Shown: piece after piece, positions 38,575 through 47,555 of the stretch
Numbering within the stretch: the stretch's first letter is position 1
How the letters are laid out: each line of letters begins with the position of its first letter
NCBI RefSeq assembly: GCF_023715505.1
Contig: NZ_JAMBOH010000002.1
Location: 62,001-126,000 of the forward strand
Length of the DNA stretch: 64,000 nucleotides
Origin: Neobacillus cucumis
GTDB taxonomy: Bacteria; Bacillota; Bacilli; Bacillales_B; DSM-18226
Direction: 5' to 3'
Position numbers and translations under genes: made by a program
Notes under the pieces: generated by a model
The model's database searches: none
Told to the model about the DNA's origin: nothing
Seen by the model: the letters and a program-made list of their open reading frames with translations, nothing else

Positions 38575-40152
38575 TTGCTAAAATTTCAGATCATGTCTTC
38601 TTTGGTCATCTTAGTCTGTATTACTTTTGGTATCTGTATATTCACGGTATCTTCACAAAATCAATCCTCAGTGACGCAATCCACATCCAACCACTACGTT
38701 CGAGTACAATTGTTAGGTATTAATGATTTTCACGGTCAACTAAACAAGTATCGAAGGGTTTCAGGGTCCATGGCAGGAGGGGCTGAATACTTGGCTGCCT
38801 ATTTAAAAAAATATAAACTGGAAAACCCAAATACCCTACTTGTTCATGCTGGTGATATGGTAGGAGGAAGCCCACCGATTTCTTCTCAATTTCAAGACGA
38901 ACCCACAATTCAGTTTTTAAATCTTCTTCACATTGATGTCGGTACACCTGGTAATCATGAATTGGACGAAGGCGTAGCTGAAATGAAACGTCTCATTTTT
39001 GGAGGATCCCATGAAAGAACAGGTTACTTTAAAGGCGCCAATACCACTTACATTTCTGCAAATATCATCGAAAAAAAGACCGGTGCACCCTTGTTACCAC
39101 CATATGTCATCAAGGAAATTGACGGAATCAAAATTTGCTTTATTGGTGTGGTCACAACCGAAACCAACATGTATGTATCCCATGAAAATCGAAAAGAAGT
39201 AGAAATAACGGATGAAGTATCAGCAATTAATCGAACAGTTAAGCAATTAAAGGAAAAAGGGATTAAAGCGATTGTTGTACTGGCACATATTTCAGCAAAA
39301 TCGAATCAGTCAGGAACTAATCCCCAAGAAGCTTTAGTGGGGATGGCCCCAAAAATCGATGATGAGGTCGATGTTATTTTTGCCGGCCATAGCCATCACT
39401 TTGCCAATACCGTGGTAGATGATAAACTGATTGTTCAAGCCTATTCTTACGGGGAAGCCTTTTCTCTAGTAAACATTGAAGTAGATCGTAATACCAATGA
39501 TATTGTTTGGAAAAAAGCAAAGATTATTGTGACTTCACATCATCAGATAGAACCAGATAAAAATACGGTTACTTTTTTAAAAAAGCTTAAGGAAAAAATG
39601 GGTAATCAGTTTAATCAAATTGTTGGATTCATTCCTGAAGAAATCAGCCGGAGGCAAGATGTAAATGGTGAATCTCCATTCGCGAAATTGATTGCAGATT
39701 CTGAGCGGAAAGCCATGGGGACAGAAATTGCCTTTGTCCATCAAGGAGAAATGCGGGGAAGCTTACAGCGAGGAAATATTACTTTAGAAGAACTATATAC
39801 ACAAATGCCATTTGGCCATAGTATCACTAAATTAATCTTAACAGGGGACCAAATTAAACTAGCTTTAGAGCAACAGTGGAGAAAAGATCAGGTGAATAAT
39901 ATGTTACAAACTGTTGGTTTAACGTATAGGTGGGACCCTAATGCTCCAATTGGCAGCCGAATTATCATGCTGAAGGACAGTAAGGGTCAAAACCTTCAAC
40001 CTGACAGGGAATATGAGGTAGCCGTTAGCAATTATTTAGCTTCGGGTGGTGATAACTTCTCTGCATTCGAAAAAGGTAGAATTGTAGAAACCGGTCCACA
40101 AGTTGTGACTGCCTTTTTACACTATATCGAACAAAAGTATCCCCTGAAATGA
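38575..40152 (+). CDS. Secreted 5'-nucleotidase / metallophosphatase
   Basis: 525 residues. An N-terminal signal or anchor (MSSLVILVCITFGICIFTVSS) is followed by the metallophosphatase domain: GINDFHGQL, HAGDMVGGSPP, GNHELDEG, VVLAHIS and GHSHHF supply the two-metal ligands. The C-terminal 5'-nucleotidase domain includes NYLASGGDNFSAF. It would release nucleosides and phosphate from nucleotides outside the cell. The start is TTG 38575 with GGGAGGGATCGG ahead; a later ATG at 38593 lacks a site. A terminator follows. Phosphate-starvation control is suggested by the upstream repeats. Confidence 0.9.
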   Translation: MLKFQIMSSLVILVCITFGICIFTVSSQNQSSVTQSTSNHYVRVQLLGINDFHGQLNKYRRVSGSMAGGAEYLAAYLKKYKLENPNTLLVHAGDMVGGSPPISSQFQDEPTIQFLNLLHIDVGTPGNHELDEGVAEMKRLIFGGSHERTGYFKGANTTYISANIIEKKTGAPLLPPYVIKEIDGIKICFIGVVTTETNMYVSHENRKEVEITDEVSAINRTVKQLKEKGIKAIVVLAHISAKSNQSGTNPQEALVGMAPKIDDEVDVIFAGHSHHFANTVVDDKLIVQAYSYGEAFSLVNIEVDRNTNDIVWKKAKIIVTSHHQIEPDKNTVTFLKKLKEKMGNQFNQIVGFIPEEISRRQDVNGESPFAKLIADSERKAMGTEIAFVHQGEMRGSLQRGNITLEELYTQMPFGHSITKLILTGDQIKLALEQQWRKDQVNNMLQTVGLTYRWDPNAPIGSRIIMLKDSKGQNLQPDREYEVAVSNYLASGGDNFSAFEKGRIVETGPQVVTAFLHYIEQKYPLK

Positions 40153-40164
40153 ATGGAGAAAGAT

Positions 40165-40197
40165 TACCACTTTCCTAAAGGAAGGTGGATTTTTTTA
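40165..40197 (+). terminator. Terminator of the 5'-nucleotidase gene
   Basis: CCACTTTCCT at 40167-40176 pairs with AGGAAGGTGG at 40179-40188, then a run of T. Confidence 0.85.
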
Positions 40198-40209
40198 TGT
40201 GCAGAAGCT

Positions 40210-40345
40210 AATGAAGCAATTGATGAACCATGGATAACATTTTATTCTTTTGAAAATGCAAAGTCACCCCGAATGGTGCCCGGCATTGCTTCTTATGGAC
40301 TTGTCTTTCCAATGATGAGACGAGAAACTTCTATAATTATTGTAA
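40210..40345 (-). pseudogene. Fragment of a second ndk gene
   Basis: Read on the minus strand this gives [42 protein letters not shown], almost the same as the middle of the intact ndk at 34366-34827. The DNA is also highly similar (compare 34480-34585). It holds two in-frame stops, lacks both ends, and diverges after the active-site His. It looks like a partial duplication or an older copy broken up, about 5.7 kb from the intact gene and in the same orientation. Confidence 0.85.
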
Positions 40346-40428
40346 TTGAGAACTTTTAATCTGCATCCTCATGTTCTAATTGATAAATAATAAACACTAT
40401 ATGATAAATACTTGAGGAGTGGAACACA

Positions 40429-41259
40429 TTGTGTGTTAATAGTTTGAATCAAACATTCATTAAAGTAGATCATATCAACTTGTACTGTGAATACTTATTG
40501 AATGATAAACCACCAATTCTTCTAATCCACGGCTTTGCATCTTCTACTTATACATTTCGTCGTATTATACCTTTATTACAAAAGAAGTTTTCAATAATCG
40601 CGGTTGACCTTCCCGGTTTTGGGAAAAGTGAGAAGTCCACTTCGTTTGTTTATAGTTTTGAAAACTATGCGAAGTTAATGATTGAATGTATTCACAAGTT
40701 TGGATTTGCTAACACTCATATTGTTGCTCATTCAATGGGCGGTCAAATTGCTCTAAATATGGCGCGAATCGCACCTGAGAAAATTAACAAACTAATTTTA
40801 TTAAGTAGTTCAGGATATTTAAAGCGTTCAAAAAAACTTCTCATAATTAGTTCATATTTACCGTTCTTTGAAAAAGTCATTCAATATTATATTGGAAGAA
40901 AAGACGTTAAATATCACCTGGGGAATGTTTTTTTTAATCAATCATTGATCAATGATGAATTGGTTCGTGAATTCGGTAGACCACTAGCTGAAAAAGGATT
41001 TTATAAAGCTTTAATTCGACTAATTCGTCATCGTGAGGGAGATTTATTACCAAAGCAACTTCAGGATATACAAGTCCCAACATTATTAATTTGGGGAAAG
41101 GAAGATCGAGTGGTTCCAGTGGAAGTTGGTAAACAATTAGTTCAGGATTTACCCGATGCCAAGTTAATTACCTATGAAAAAACAGGACATTTAATTACGG
41201 AGGAAAGACCAGAGCTTGTTTTTAAGAATATATTGATACATACAAATTATCAATTGTAG
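40429..41259 (+). CDS. Alpha/beta-fold hydrolase
   Basis: 276 residues. Oxyanion HGFASSTYTFR early, nucleophile Ser in AHSMGGQ, Asp in WGKEDRVVP and His in KTGHLITEERP: the ordinary triad of the MhpC/BioH type. The substrate is unknown. It starts at TTG 40429, nine bases after GAGGAG; no ATG is available near it. It is followed by a bidirectional terminator and the convergent glycosyltransferase gene, so it is a single-gene unit. Confidence 0.87.
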   Translation: MCVNSLNQTFIKVDHINLYCEYLLNDKPPILLIHGFASSTYTFRRIIPLLQKKFSIIAVDLPGFGKSEKSTSFVYSFENYAKLMIECIHKFGFANTHIVAHSMGGQIALNMARIAPEKINKLILLSSSGYLKRSKKLLIISSYLPFFEKVIQYYIGRKDVKYHLGNVFFNQSLINDELVREFGRPLAEKGFYKALIRLIRHREGDLLPKQLQDIQVPTLLIWGKEDRVVPVEVGKQLVQDLPDAKLITYEKTGHLITEERPELVFKNILIHTNYQL

Positions 41260-41299
41260 CGAATTTTGCATCGTTTATTAGGAGTAAGGGAGATAAGAA

Positions 41300-41350
41300 A
41301 AGCTGACTCAAAAAGGTTGTTAATCAACGACTTTTTCGAGTCAGCTTATT
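41300..41350. terminator. Bidirectional terminator
   Basis: AAGCTGACTC pairs with GAGTCAGCTT, with an inner AAAAAG/CTTTTT extension. It lies between the convergent hydrolase and glycosyltransferase genes. Confidence 0.85.
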
Positions 41351-41372
41351 GTTATTAAAAAAATAATGGAAT

Positions 41373-42512
41373 TTAAGAAAGGTTAAATTGTGCTTCTTCA
41401 TAATAAGGCTCTCCAACTTTCAGAATAAATTGTAGAATGTCTTCAGCTGCATTTGCATTTATAAAATTCCTTTGACAGTTAATAATTTTATTTAGTTTTT
41501 CTCCATCATTCTCAAGTAAGTTGGTTATTGTCTGCTTAATTTCCTTCGGGTTTTTACATACCACTCCCAAACCAAAATTTTCAGCAAATGCTGGATTATC
41601 CTCTTCCTGACCTGGCAATGCACCGGTAATGATTAGCGGTGTATTGGAAGCTATTGCTTCAAACATGACATTAGGACTCCCCCTAGTAAAAGCAATATCA
41701 GAAGTTAGCATTAAATCTTGGATATTTTGGGTGAAACCATAAATTTCTACTCTATTACCATATTGGGACTTTAGGGATCTTTCCAGCTTTGTTTTAAGTT
41801 TTTCATTTTTCCCGGCTACAAGTTTAACTGTACAATCAAAATGATCAAGCAGGTTTTCTGCTATTTTCTTCATATTTCCTACACCTTCACCACCGCTCAT
41901 GATCAAGCAATTTAACGATTGTTCCTCTTTAGAGAATTTTCGTTGATTAAAGTTCTTCAGAAAAAATCGGGATCGAACTGGAAATCCTGAAACCTTTATT
42001 TTCTCAACAGGAATCCCAAATTCAATACACTTACTTTGAGCTTCGAAAGTTGGGCTAATAATGTAATTTGCCCTTTTATCAGCCCAAAGGGGATAAATGT
42101 TTACAAGATCGGCAATTAGAGTAATGAAAGGGATCGTTATATTTTGCTTTTCTAAAATGTTCAAAATTGAACCATTAAAATTAGGATGAACGGATAGAAT
42201 TATATCTGGTTTAATATCGGCCAGTAGTTTTAGAAAATTATCCTTTATAAGTGTTTCAATAAAATTGTCCACTAAAGAAGGTTTCAAAGCTGAGAGTTTC
42301 CAAATCATCTTCCATAGATTTTCTGAATTTCTTGTTATCGGGCCATATGATTTTCCTATTTTTAACAGTAACTGTTTGCCAAGCATAAATCCATCTACTA
42401 CATGTATTTTTACTTCATTATGAGATTTGACTATCTCACAAAGTGATTCTGTTATACTTTTATGTCCATGCCCTGTATGGTCGGAAGAAATAATCAATAA
42501 TGTCTTTTTCAT
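41373..42512 (-). CDS. Glycosyltransferase of the MGDG-synthase/UgtP type
   Basis: 379 residues from MKKTLLIISSDHTGHGHKS. This N-terminal Gly/His-rich loop and the DFxH-like SVHPNFNG region are those of the MGDG_synth domain; the C-terminal half has the GT28/MurG nucleotide-sugar site (MSGGEGVGNMKKIA; FTRGSPNVMFEAIA; LPGQEEDNPAF). Relatives add glucose or galactose to diacylglycerol. The open frame begins 37 codons earlier but there is only a weak AAGGG before ATG 42512 and none further up. It is divergent from an MFS gene 132 bases away, suggesting a make-and-move pair. Confidence 0.83.
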   Translation of the reverse strand: MKKTLLIISSDHTGHGHKSITESLCEIVKSHNEVKIHVVDGFMLGKQLLLKIGKSYGPITRNSENLWKMIWKLSALKPSLVDNFIETLIKDNFLKLLADIKPDIILSVHPNFNGSILNILEKQNITIPFITLIADLVNIYPLWADKRANYIISPTFEAQSKCIEFGIPVEKIKVSGFPVRSRFFLKNFNQRKFSKEEQSLNCLIMSGGEGVGNMKKIAENLLDHFDCTVKLVAGKNEKLKTKLERSLKSQYGNRVEIYGFTQNIQDLMLTSDIAFTRGSPNVMFEAIASNTPLIITGALPGQEEDNPAFAENFGLGVVCKNPKEIKQTITNLLENDGEKLNKIINCQRNFINANAAEDILQFILKVGEPYYEEAQFNLS

Positions 42513-42644
42513 AATATCAGCCCTTTTTAAGAATATTAAAATTGTAATTTTCATATTAAGATTTAAAAAAATCGATATAAGAAATAGCAAACTTAGATAA
42601 TATTGTAGATAAAAATAAAACATTTCAAAGGGGCATTATAAACT

Positions 42645-44045
42645 ATGAAGAGCTCAAAATGGAGAATCAATTTTACAATTGCTGTAATAATCATACTTGC
42701 TGCCTTTGAACATATTGTAATTGGTTTGTTTCCGCCGCTTATTCAATACATAGCAAAGGATTTAAATGTAGATATAGCAAGTTTGGGTTTTGTTTCAGCT
42801 GCCAATATTTTGGTTACTTCCCTTTCCTCTATTTATTGGGGATACCTATCACGGAAGTATCCACTAAAGAGGATGATGATTATAGGAACTTTGATTTGGT
42901 CCGTATCGATATTCTTTACTTCATTCAGCAGCAGTTATTTTCAAATTATGTTATTTCAAGTAGTAACCGGATTTGGCTTAGGCTGTATAGCATCCATTGG
43001 TTTCAGTATTTTAACTGATTTTATTCCCTATCAAAAACGCGGTTTAATTTTAAGTTTTTGGGGTATGGCCCAAGGTTTGGGTGGAATAGCTGGATCTATT
43101 TTGGCTTCTTTAACTATTGCAAACAATAGCTGGAGATGGCCATTTGAAATAGTAGGTTCTCTTGGATTGTTTGTCATCATTTGTTTTCTTTTTATTCAAG
43201 AGCCATTCAAAGGTCAATTAGTATCAAAGCCGAAAGAATTGATAAGAAATACTCATTATAACTATAAGTTGGAAACCAAACATATAAAATTTCTTATCTT
43301 AAAAGGAAGCAATGTATATTTGTTTTTGCAGACATTCTTAATGAATATTGCAACAGGGAGCCTGATTTGGATCCCGACCTTATATACATTTAAAATAATG
43401 CAGCAAGGCTACAGTATGGGAACAGCTGTGATTGTCTCAGGCTATCTCTATGCCATTTTCCAGATTGGAGGCATAGCATCATTCTATTTCGGACATCTGG
43501 GAGATAAATTCCAAAGGAAAACCTTTAGAGGACGAGCATATTTAACCGCATTCTTTGTTTTTATTACCATGCCCTGTTATATCGCGTTATTATTTTTTGT
43601 GCCAATGTCTAACCTATCGTTACCAAATGAAAATAATAATGAAATCATTATTTTAGTTAGCATTTTAAGGCAAATTTTCATTAATCCTTGGATTACACTT
43701 ATGTTTGTTTTATCTTTTCTTGCGTCTGCTGCCCAATCAGCCAATACTCCTAATTGGATGGCACTCTTAACCGATGTAAATCTTCCTGAACAAAGAGGAA
43801 TTGCCTTTAGTATCGCTAACCTTTTCAATAGTTTGGGAAGAACAGTCGGGAACGCAGGTGTTGGTATATTGCTTGGCATTTTATCCACTAGATTCAATGA
43901 ACTTTATAGTTATATCTATACTTTATCTATACTGCAAATCTTTCTAATACCATCAGCCTTATGTTATATGAAAATGTCCAAAAATAATGTTCTTGATATA
44001 CAATTTGTTTTAAAAACGTTAAAGGAAAGAGCAGGAAAAGTGTAA
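42645..44045 (+). CDS. MFS transporter of unknown substrate
   Basis: 466 residues, 12 predicted membrane helices. MFS loop motifs are YWGYLSRKYPLKRMMIIG (loop 2-3), LTDFIPYQKRGLILSFWGMAQGLGG, and FGHLGDKFQRKTFRG (loop 8-9). The Spinster-like pattern does not allow a substrate call. AAAGGGG lies 11 bases before the ATG. It is divergent from the glycolipid-type glycosyltransferase; lipid or glycolipid export is possible but only inferred. A bidirectional terminator follows. Confidence 0.85.
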   Translation: MKSSKWRINFTIAVIIILAAFEHIVIGLFPPLIQYIAKDLNVDIASLGFVSAANILVTSLSSIYWGYLSRKYPLKRMMIIGTLIWSVSIFFTSFSSSYFQIMLFQVVTGFGLGCIASIGFSILTDFIPYQKRGLILSFWGMAQGLGGIAGSILASLTIANNSWRWPFEIVGSLGLFVIICFLFIQEPFKGQLVSKPKELIRNTHYNYKLETKHIKFLILKGSNVYLFLQTFLMNIATGSLIWIPTLYTFKIMQQGYSMGTAVIVSGYLYAIFQIGGIASFYFGHLGDKFQRKTFRGRAYLTAFFVFITMPCYIALLFFVPMSNLSLPNENNNEIIILVSILRQIFINPWITLMFVLSFLASAAQSANTPNWMALLTDVNLPEQRGIAFSIANLFNSLGRTVGNAGVGILLGILSTRFNELYSYIYTLSILQIFLIPSALCYMKMSKNNVLDIQFVLKTLKERAGKV

Positions 44046-44266
44046 GTAATTAAGGTTACTTATTGTTGCCAAATGTTGAAAACGCCATTTGAGACAGGGT
44101 AGAATTGAATTTTTAATTTATCCCTCCAAATATAGTAAATTACTCTAAATTATATTAGGAATAGGTTGATTCATTATTAATATTTTGTAAAAAGTATGTG
44201 TAGATTTCGTATGATATTTTTTTACTAAATTTATTGTCCTGCCACCAGAGCCTGTGGTCCATTATA

Positions 44267-44301
44267 AAAGGCGATGACCACAAATTGTGGCCATCGTCTT
44301 T
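44267..44301. terminator. Bidirectional terminator
   Basis: AAAGGCGATGACCACAA pairs with TTGTGGCCATCGTCTTT around a one-base centre, between the MFS gene and yfhP. Confidence 0.85.
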
Positions 44302-44306
44302 AAGTT

Positions 44307-45293
44307 TTAAGAAGAAGAGCTATTGGTTAAATTCCTTACAACTTTCTTATATTGCTTTAAAGAATTAACCCTGCCAATATAGCTATTCTTTTTCTTGAAA
44401 TCAGATGAAATAAACTGAATGGCAAGTGCAGGGAAAAATCTTTTTGTGCGAAAACGAAGATCCTTCCAATAAACCAAATAACCGTTTTTTCTGACATCAA
44501 CAAATGGATACGCAAAATTAGTACCGGCAAGAAAGTCTGAAATTCTCTGGTCATTTCGACTATTTAAGACCAAAATCGGAAAGTTGATCTTTTTGGGAAG
44601 GGAATGTTCAATAGTTAAACCTTTTCGTGAAAAGATGCCAAATAGGAAATCTTCTTCAGTCTCAATCAAAATATCCCATTTAAACAACCTTATACGGGGG
44701 ATTAGTTTGATTCTTATTGCATTAATAAAATAACTCCGTAGGTGTCTTTTCGTTAATATGGAAGATATAGTGCGGATCCCAAGGTAGAAAAATAGGAATA
44801 TATAAATGAAAAGAAAGGTAATCCCTGTTTGATAGAATAAGATTAAACCGAATCCAAGAAAATGGAGGAGCAGAATGTAAGGATCTAATAAAGGAACGGA
44901 ATCAAATGTAATCCATTTTCGAGAGTAAGGCCGAAATATTTGTGTTCCGTGTACATTGAATAGATCTAAAAACACATGAAGGATGACGGCTAAAAATGTC
45001 CATAAAAATAGATGGAAAAACGATGTGCTAGTGAAGAATGGATACAGCATTCCAGAAACAAGAATCCCCCATAAAGGAAGCGCAGGAAGTGAATGTGACA
45101 GGCCCCTGTGATTCCGTAAATAATTTCCCTTTCCCTTCAAACGATAAAAAAAATCAAAATCTGGTGCATTAGAACCAATGGCAGTACCTAAAATGACTGC
45201 TTGTGATAAGGTTTCATTAGCTGAGACGGCGGGATCAAGCTGAGCTAGTGCACCTACGCCAAAGCCGATAACAACGTGAGAAAAGGTATCCAC
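44307..45293 (-). CDS. yfhP: Metal-dependent membrane hydrolase, YfhP/YdjM type
   Basis: 328 residues. N-terminal MDTFSHVVIGFGVGAL, NAPDFDFFYRL and NHRGLSHSLPALPLWG carry the His/Asp pattern of the DUF457 family of membrane metal-dependent hydrolases; four or five helices follow, then a soluble C-terminal third. Length equals B. subtilis YfhP, itself of uncertain role (reported as a transcriptional influence on yfhQ-sspK). No homologues of those neighbours are here. The ATG has only a weak ribosome site. Confidence 0.85.
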   Translation of the reverse strand: MDTFSHVVIGFGVGALAQLDPAVSANETLSQAVILGTAIGSNAPDFDFFYRLKGKGNYLRNHRGLSHSLPALPLWGILVSGMLYPFFTSTSFFHLFLWTFLAVILHVFLDLFNVHGTQIFRPYSRKWITFDSVPLLDPYILLLHFLGFGLILFYQTGITFLFIYIFLFFYLGIRTISSILTKRHLRSYFINAIRIKLIPRIRLFKWDILIETEEDFLFGIFSRKGLTIEHSLPKKINFPILVLNSRNDQRISDFLAGTNFAYPFVDVRKNGYLVYWKDLRFRTKRFFPALAIQFISSDFKKKNSYIGRVNSLKQYKKVVRNLTNSSSS

Positions 45294-45709
45294 TCTTTCA
45301 CTCCTTAGCCTTAATCTTGATTTTTTAAATTTTCAAAGAAATTAGGCCTTATTCTGAATCCTCGATTTCTCGATAACTCACTCCCTCCAAACACTGAGTC
45401 CCTTTATATTATTAGATAATTAGTCGATTTCTTCTTGAGATATCGTTAAAAAATGGTAAAGATTCTGTATATTTAATACGGAATTTTTTATTTTTTGTAA
45501 AACAATTGCATTACCTCATTATCCCAGCCTTTTTATGTTATAAAAGATTTGTCATGAGTAAAGGTGTTCTTTCAATAAAAAGGAAATGTTCCATAAAAAT
45601 TAAGGCTGGATCTTTAAAAGAGAAAGGTGTTGTTAGGATTTGATAAATTCCACCGTTCAGCAAAACGACTATCTACTGAATCCATTCATACCTATTCTAA
45701 ATTTTAATG
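45294..45709. other. Intergenic, no gene found
   Basis: About 415 AT-rich bases between the yfhP start and the recognisable part of the broken alkaline phosphatase gene. It should contain the yfhP promoter and the former phosphatase promoter and signal peptide, but I can place neither with confidence. Confidence 0.4.
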
Positions 45710-46945
45710 GAACTAAGAAAGTAAAAAATGGATTTTCCTTATTGGCGATGGGATGAGTTTTTCTTATACCACTGGTCTTCGTTATTACAATCATGTTTCC
45801 CAAAAGGGGTTAATGAGACCCACTATATTTGACAGATACTTTGTTGGATCCCAATCTACCTAGTTGATTAGATGCACAATGTAATATTACCGATTTCGCC
45901 GCAGCGGGTACGGCTTTATCGACGGGTTATAAAACTTATAACGGCGCCCTCGGGTTAAACATTAATAGAGAAACTGTTCCAACCGTTTTAGAGTACGCTA
46001 AATTTCGAGGCAAATCTACTGGTTTAGTAGGAAAAGGAAAAAGTCAGGTCAATCATGCAACCCAGGCTGTGTTTGCCGCCCATCTTGACTCGAGAGAGCA
46101 ATATGACCAAATTGCCGATGATTACTTAGATGAGCGAATAGAAGGGAAACAGAAAATTCACGTGATGCTTGGGGGGAGGAACCTCTTTTTTCCTCCGAAA
46201 AGACCGAAATTTAGTAGATGAGTTTATTAGAAATCAGTTTGGCTTTGTGACTAATTTACAAGAGTTTGTTACAAATAAAACCCAGCAGGTGTTAGGATTA
46301 ATTGCACCATTAGAACTTCCAAAACAGATTGATCGTGATCCTACTGTTCCATCTCTTTCGCAGATGACGACGGGTGCTATTCAACGTTTACAGCAAAACC
46401 CAAATGGTTTTTTTCTTCTAGTAGATGGAAGTCAAATTGATTGGGCGGGGCATGATAATGATATCGTAGGGGCAATGAGTGAGATTAAAGACTTTGAAGC
46501 AGCATTTAAAGAGGCGATTCAGTTTGTCTTAAATCGAGAAGATACGATTGTAATTGCAACAGCTGATCATTTCTATTGGAGGGATGAGCATTGATTGTAA
46601 TGGTAACTATAAATGGAATCCAAGTGTGATTAGATCCATTACTTCAACCCTTTCGTGATTGCCACACGTTTACATGAAACGAAAGATCTAGCGACCTTAA
46701 AACACACATGCACTTTTCTCTTTATTATGCGGATTTGAAACTTATACAATCAACGTTAGAAATGGAAGTAGAAGATACAGCAAGCATTGATTAACCTCAA
46801 CCACTATTCGAGTACAGGCTGGACATTAAAAGGACATACGGAGAGGATGTTCCCATTTTTGCGTATGGTCTAAATAGACATTTGTTCGGTGGAAGAATGA
46901 AAAACAGTGATATTGCAAAGATCTTTTTCAGATTATAGATTAAAA
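45710..46945 (+). pseudogene. Alkaline phosphatase (PhoA type), broken by several frameshifts
   Basis: Pieces in different frames line up in order: IGDGMSFSYTTGLRYYNH (from about 45745), then a stop; DFAAAGTALSTGYKTYNGA through DQIADDYLDE (about 45890-46170); FFLRKDRNLVDEF through IDWAGHDND and IATADH (to 46594); and at the end GWTLKGHTGEDVPIFAYGLNRHLF (about 46825-46905). These are the alkaline phosphatase metal and phosphate motifs. The nucleophile Ser of D-S-A-A-A is Phe here. Multiple lesions plus loss of the active residue show genuine decay rather than sequencing error. Confidence 0.9.
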
Positions 46946-47152
46946 AAGTATATAAACGACTTAAAATAGTTAGTTGGTTTGAAATGTCCAAGTTGATTCC
47001 TTAACTTACTGGAGGATTCGATTTTTTTTGGTGATTTTTTGTAAAAACTACGTAAAATTAGAGCTTGAATTTTACAAAAAAATTAAAAAGGGTTTCATTC
47101 ATATTTGACAAATTTTATATGTATGAAATAGTTAGGTGAAGGAAGTGGGAAA

Positions 47153-47361
47153 ATGGAACGTCAGAAAACTTTTTTTATTATTGATAACCTAATTTTTGAA
47201 GTCCAAAAACCAGAAATAACAGTAGAGAAAATTAAAGTTGCACAGGAATATGAAAACGAGGAATATAAAGTGTACTTAGAGAAAAATTTGATGAGGATTT
47301 TTTTAATATAGAAAGAAAACGTGATGGATGGTTTATAACAGAGAAAGATAAGCCTCTTTAG
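47153..47361 (+). pseudogene. Small unknown gene, apparently frameshifted
   Basis: ATG 47153 follows GAAGGAAGTGGG and opens a 52-codon frame (MERQKTFFIIDNLIFEVQK...) ending at 47311. In another frame the charged sequence continues as KFDEDFFNIERKRDGWFITEKDKPL up to a stop at 47361, so one frameshift near 47283 would give a protein of about 68 residues. It may be a dead gene or a true 52-residue protein. I recognise no family. Confidence 0.45.
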
Positions 47362-47442
47362 AGTGAGAAGTGTTTTCTATTCTAATGGCTGTATAAATGG
47401 CTAGTATAGTGTTCGTTCCTATTAAGCATATTCTTACTTTGA

Positions 47443-47484
47443 GACTGTACCCATATAGAGGGTACCACTTACATGGATACAGTC
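47443..47484. other. Inverted repeat between the small gene and the amidohydrolase
   Basis: GACTGTACCCAT and ATGGATACAGTC pair with one mismatch around an 18-base loop that contains GGTACC. There is no T run, so it is not an obvious terminator; it might be a trace of an insertion-sequence end or an operator. Confidence 0.4.
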
Positions 47485-47555
47485 AGAAGGGCATCTAAAG
47501 AAATATGGATTAAGAAGCAACTATCAGCATAAAGCAATTTTACCTACCGAAAAGA

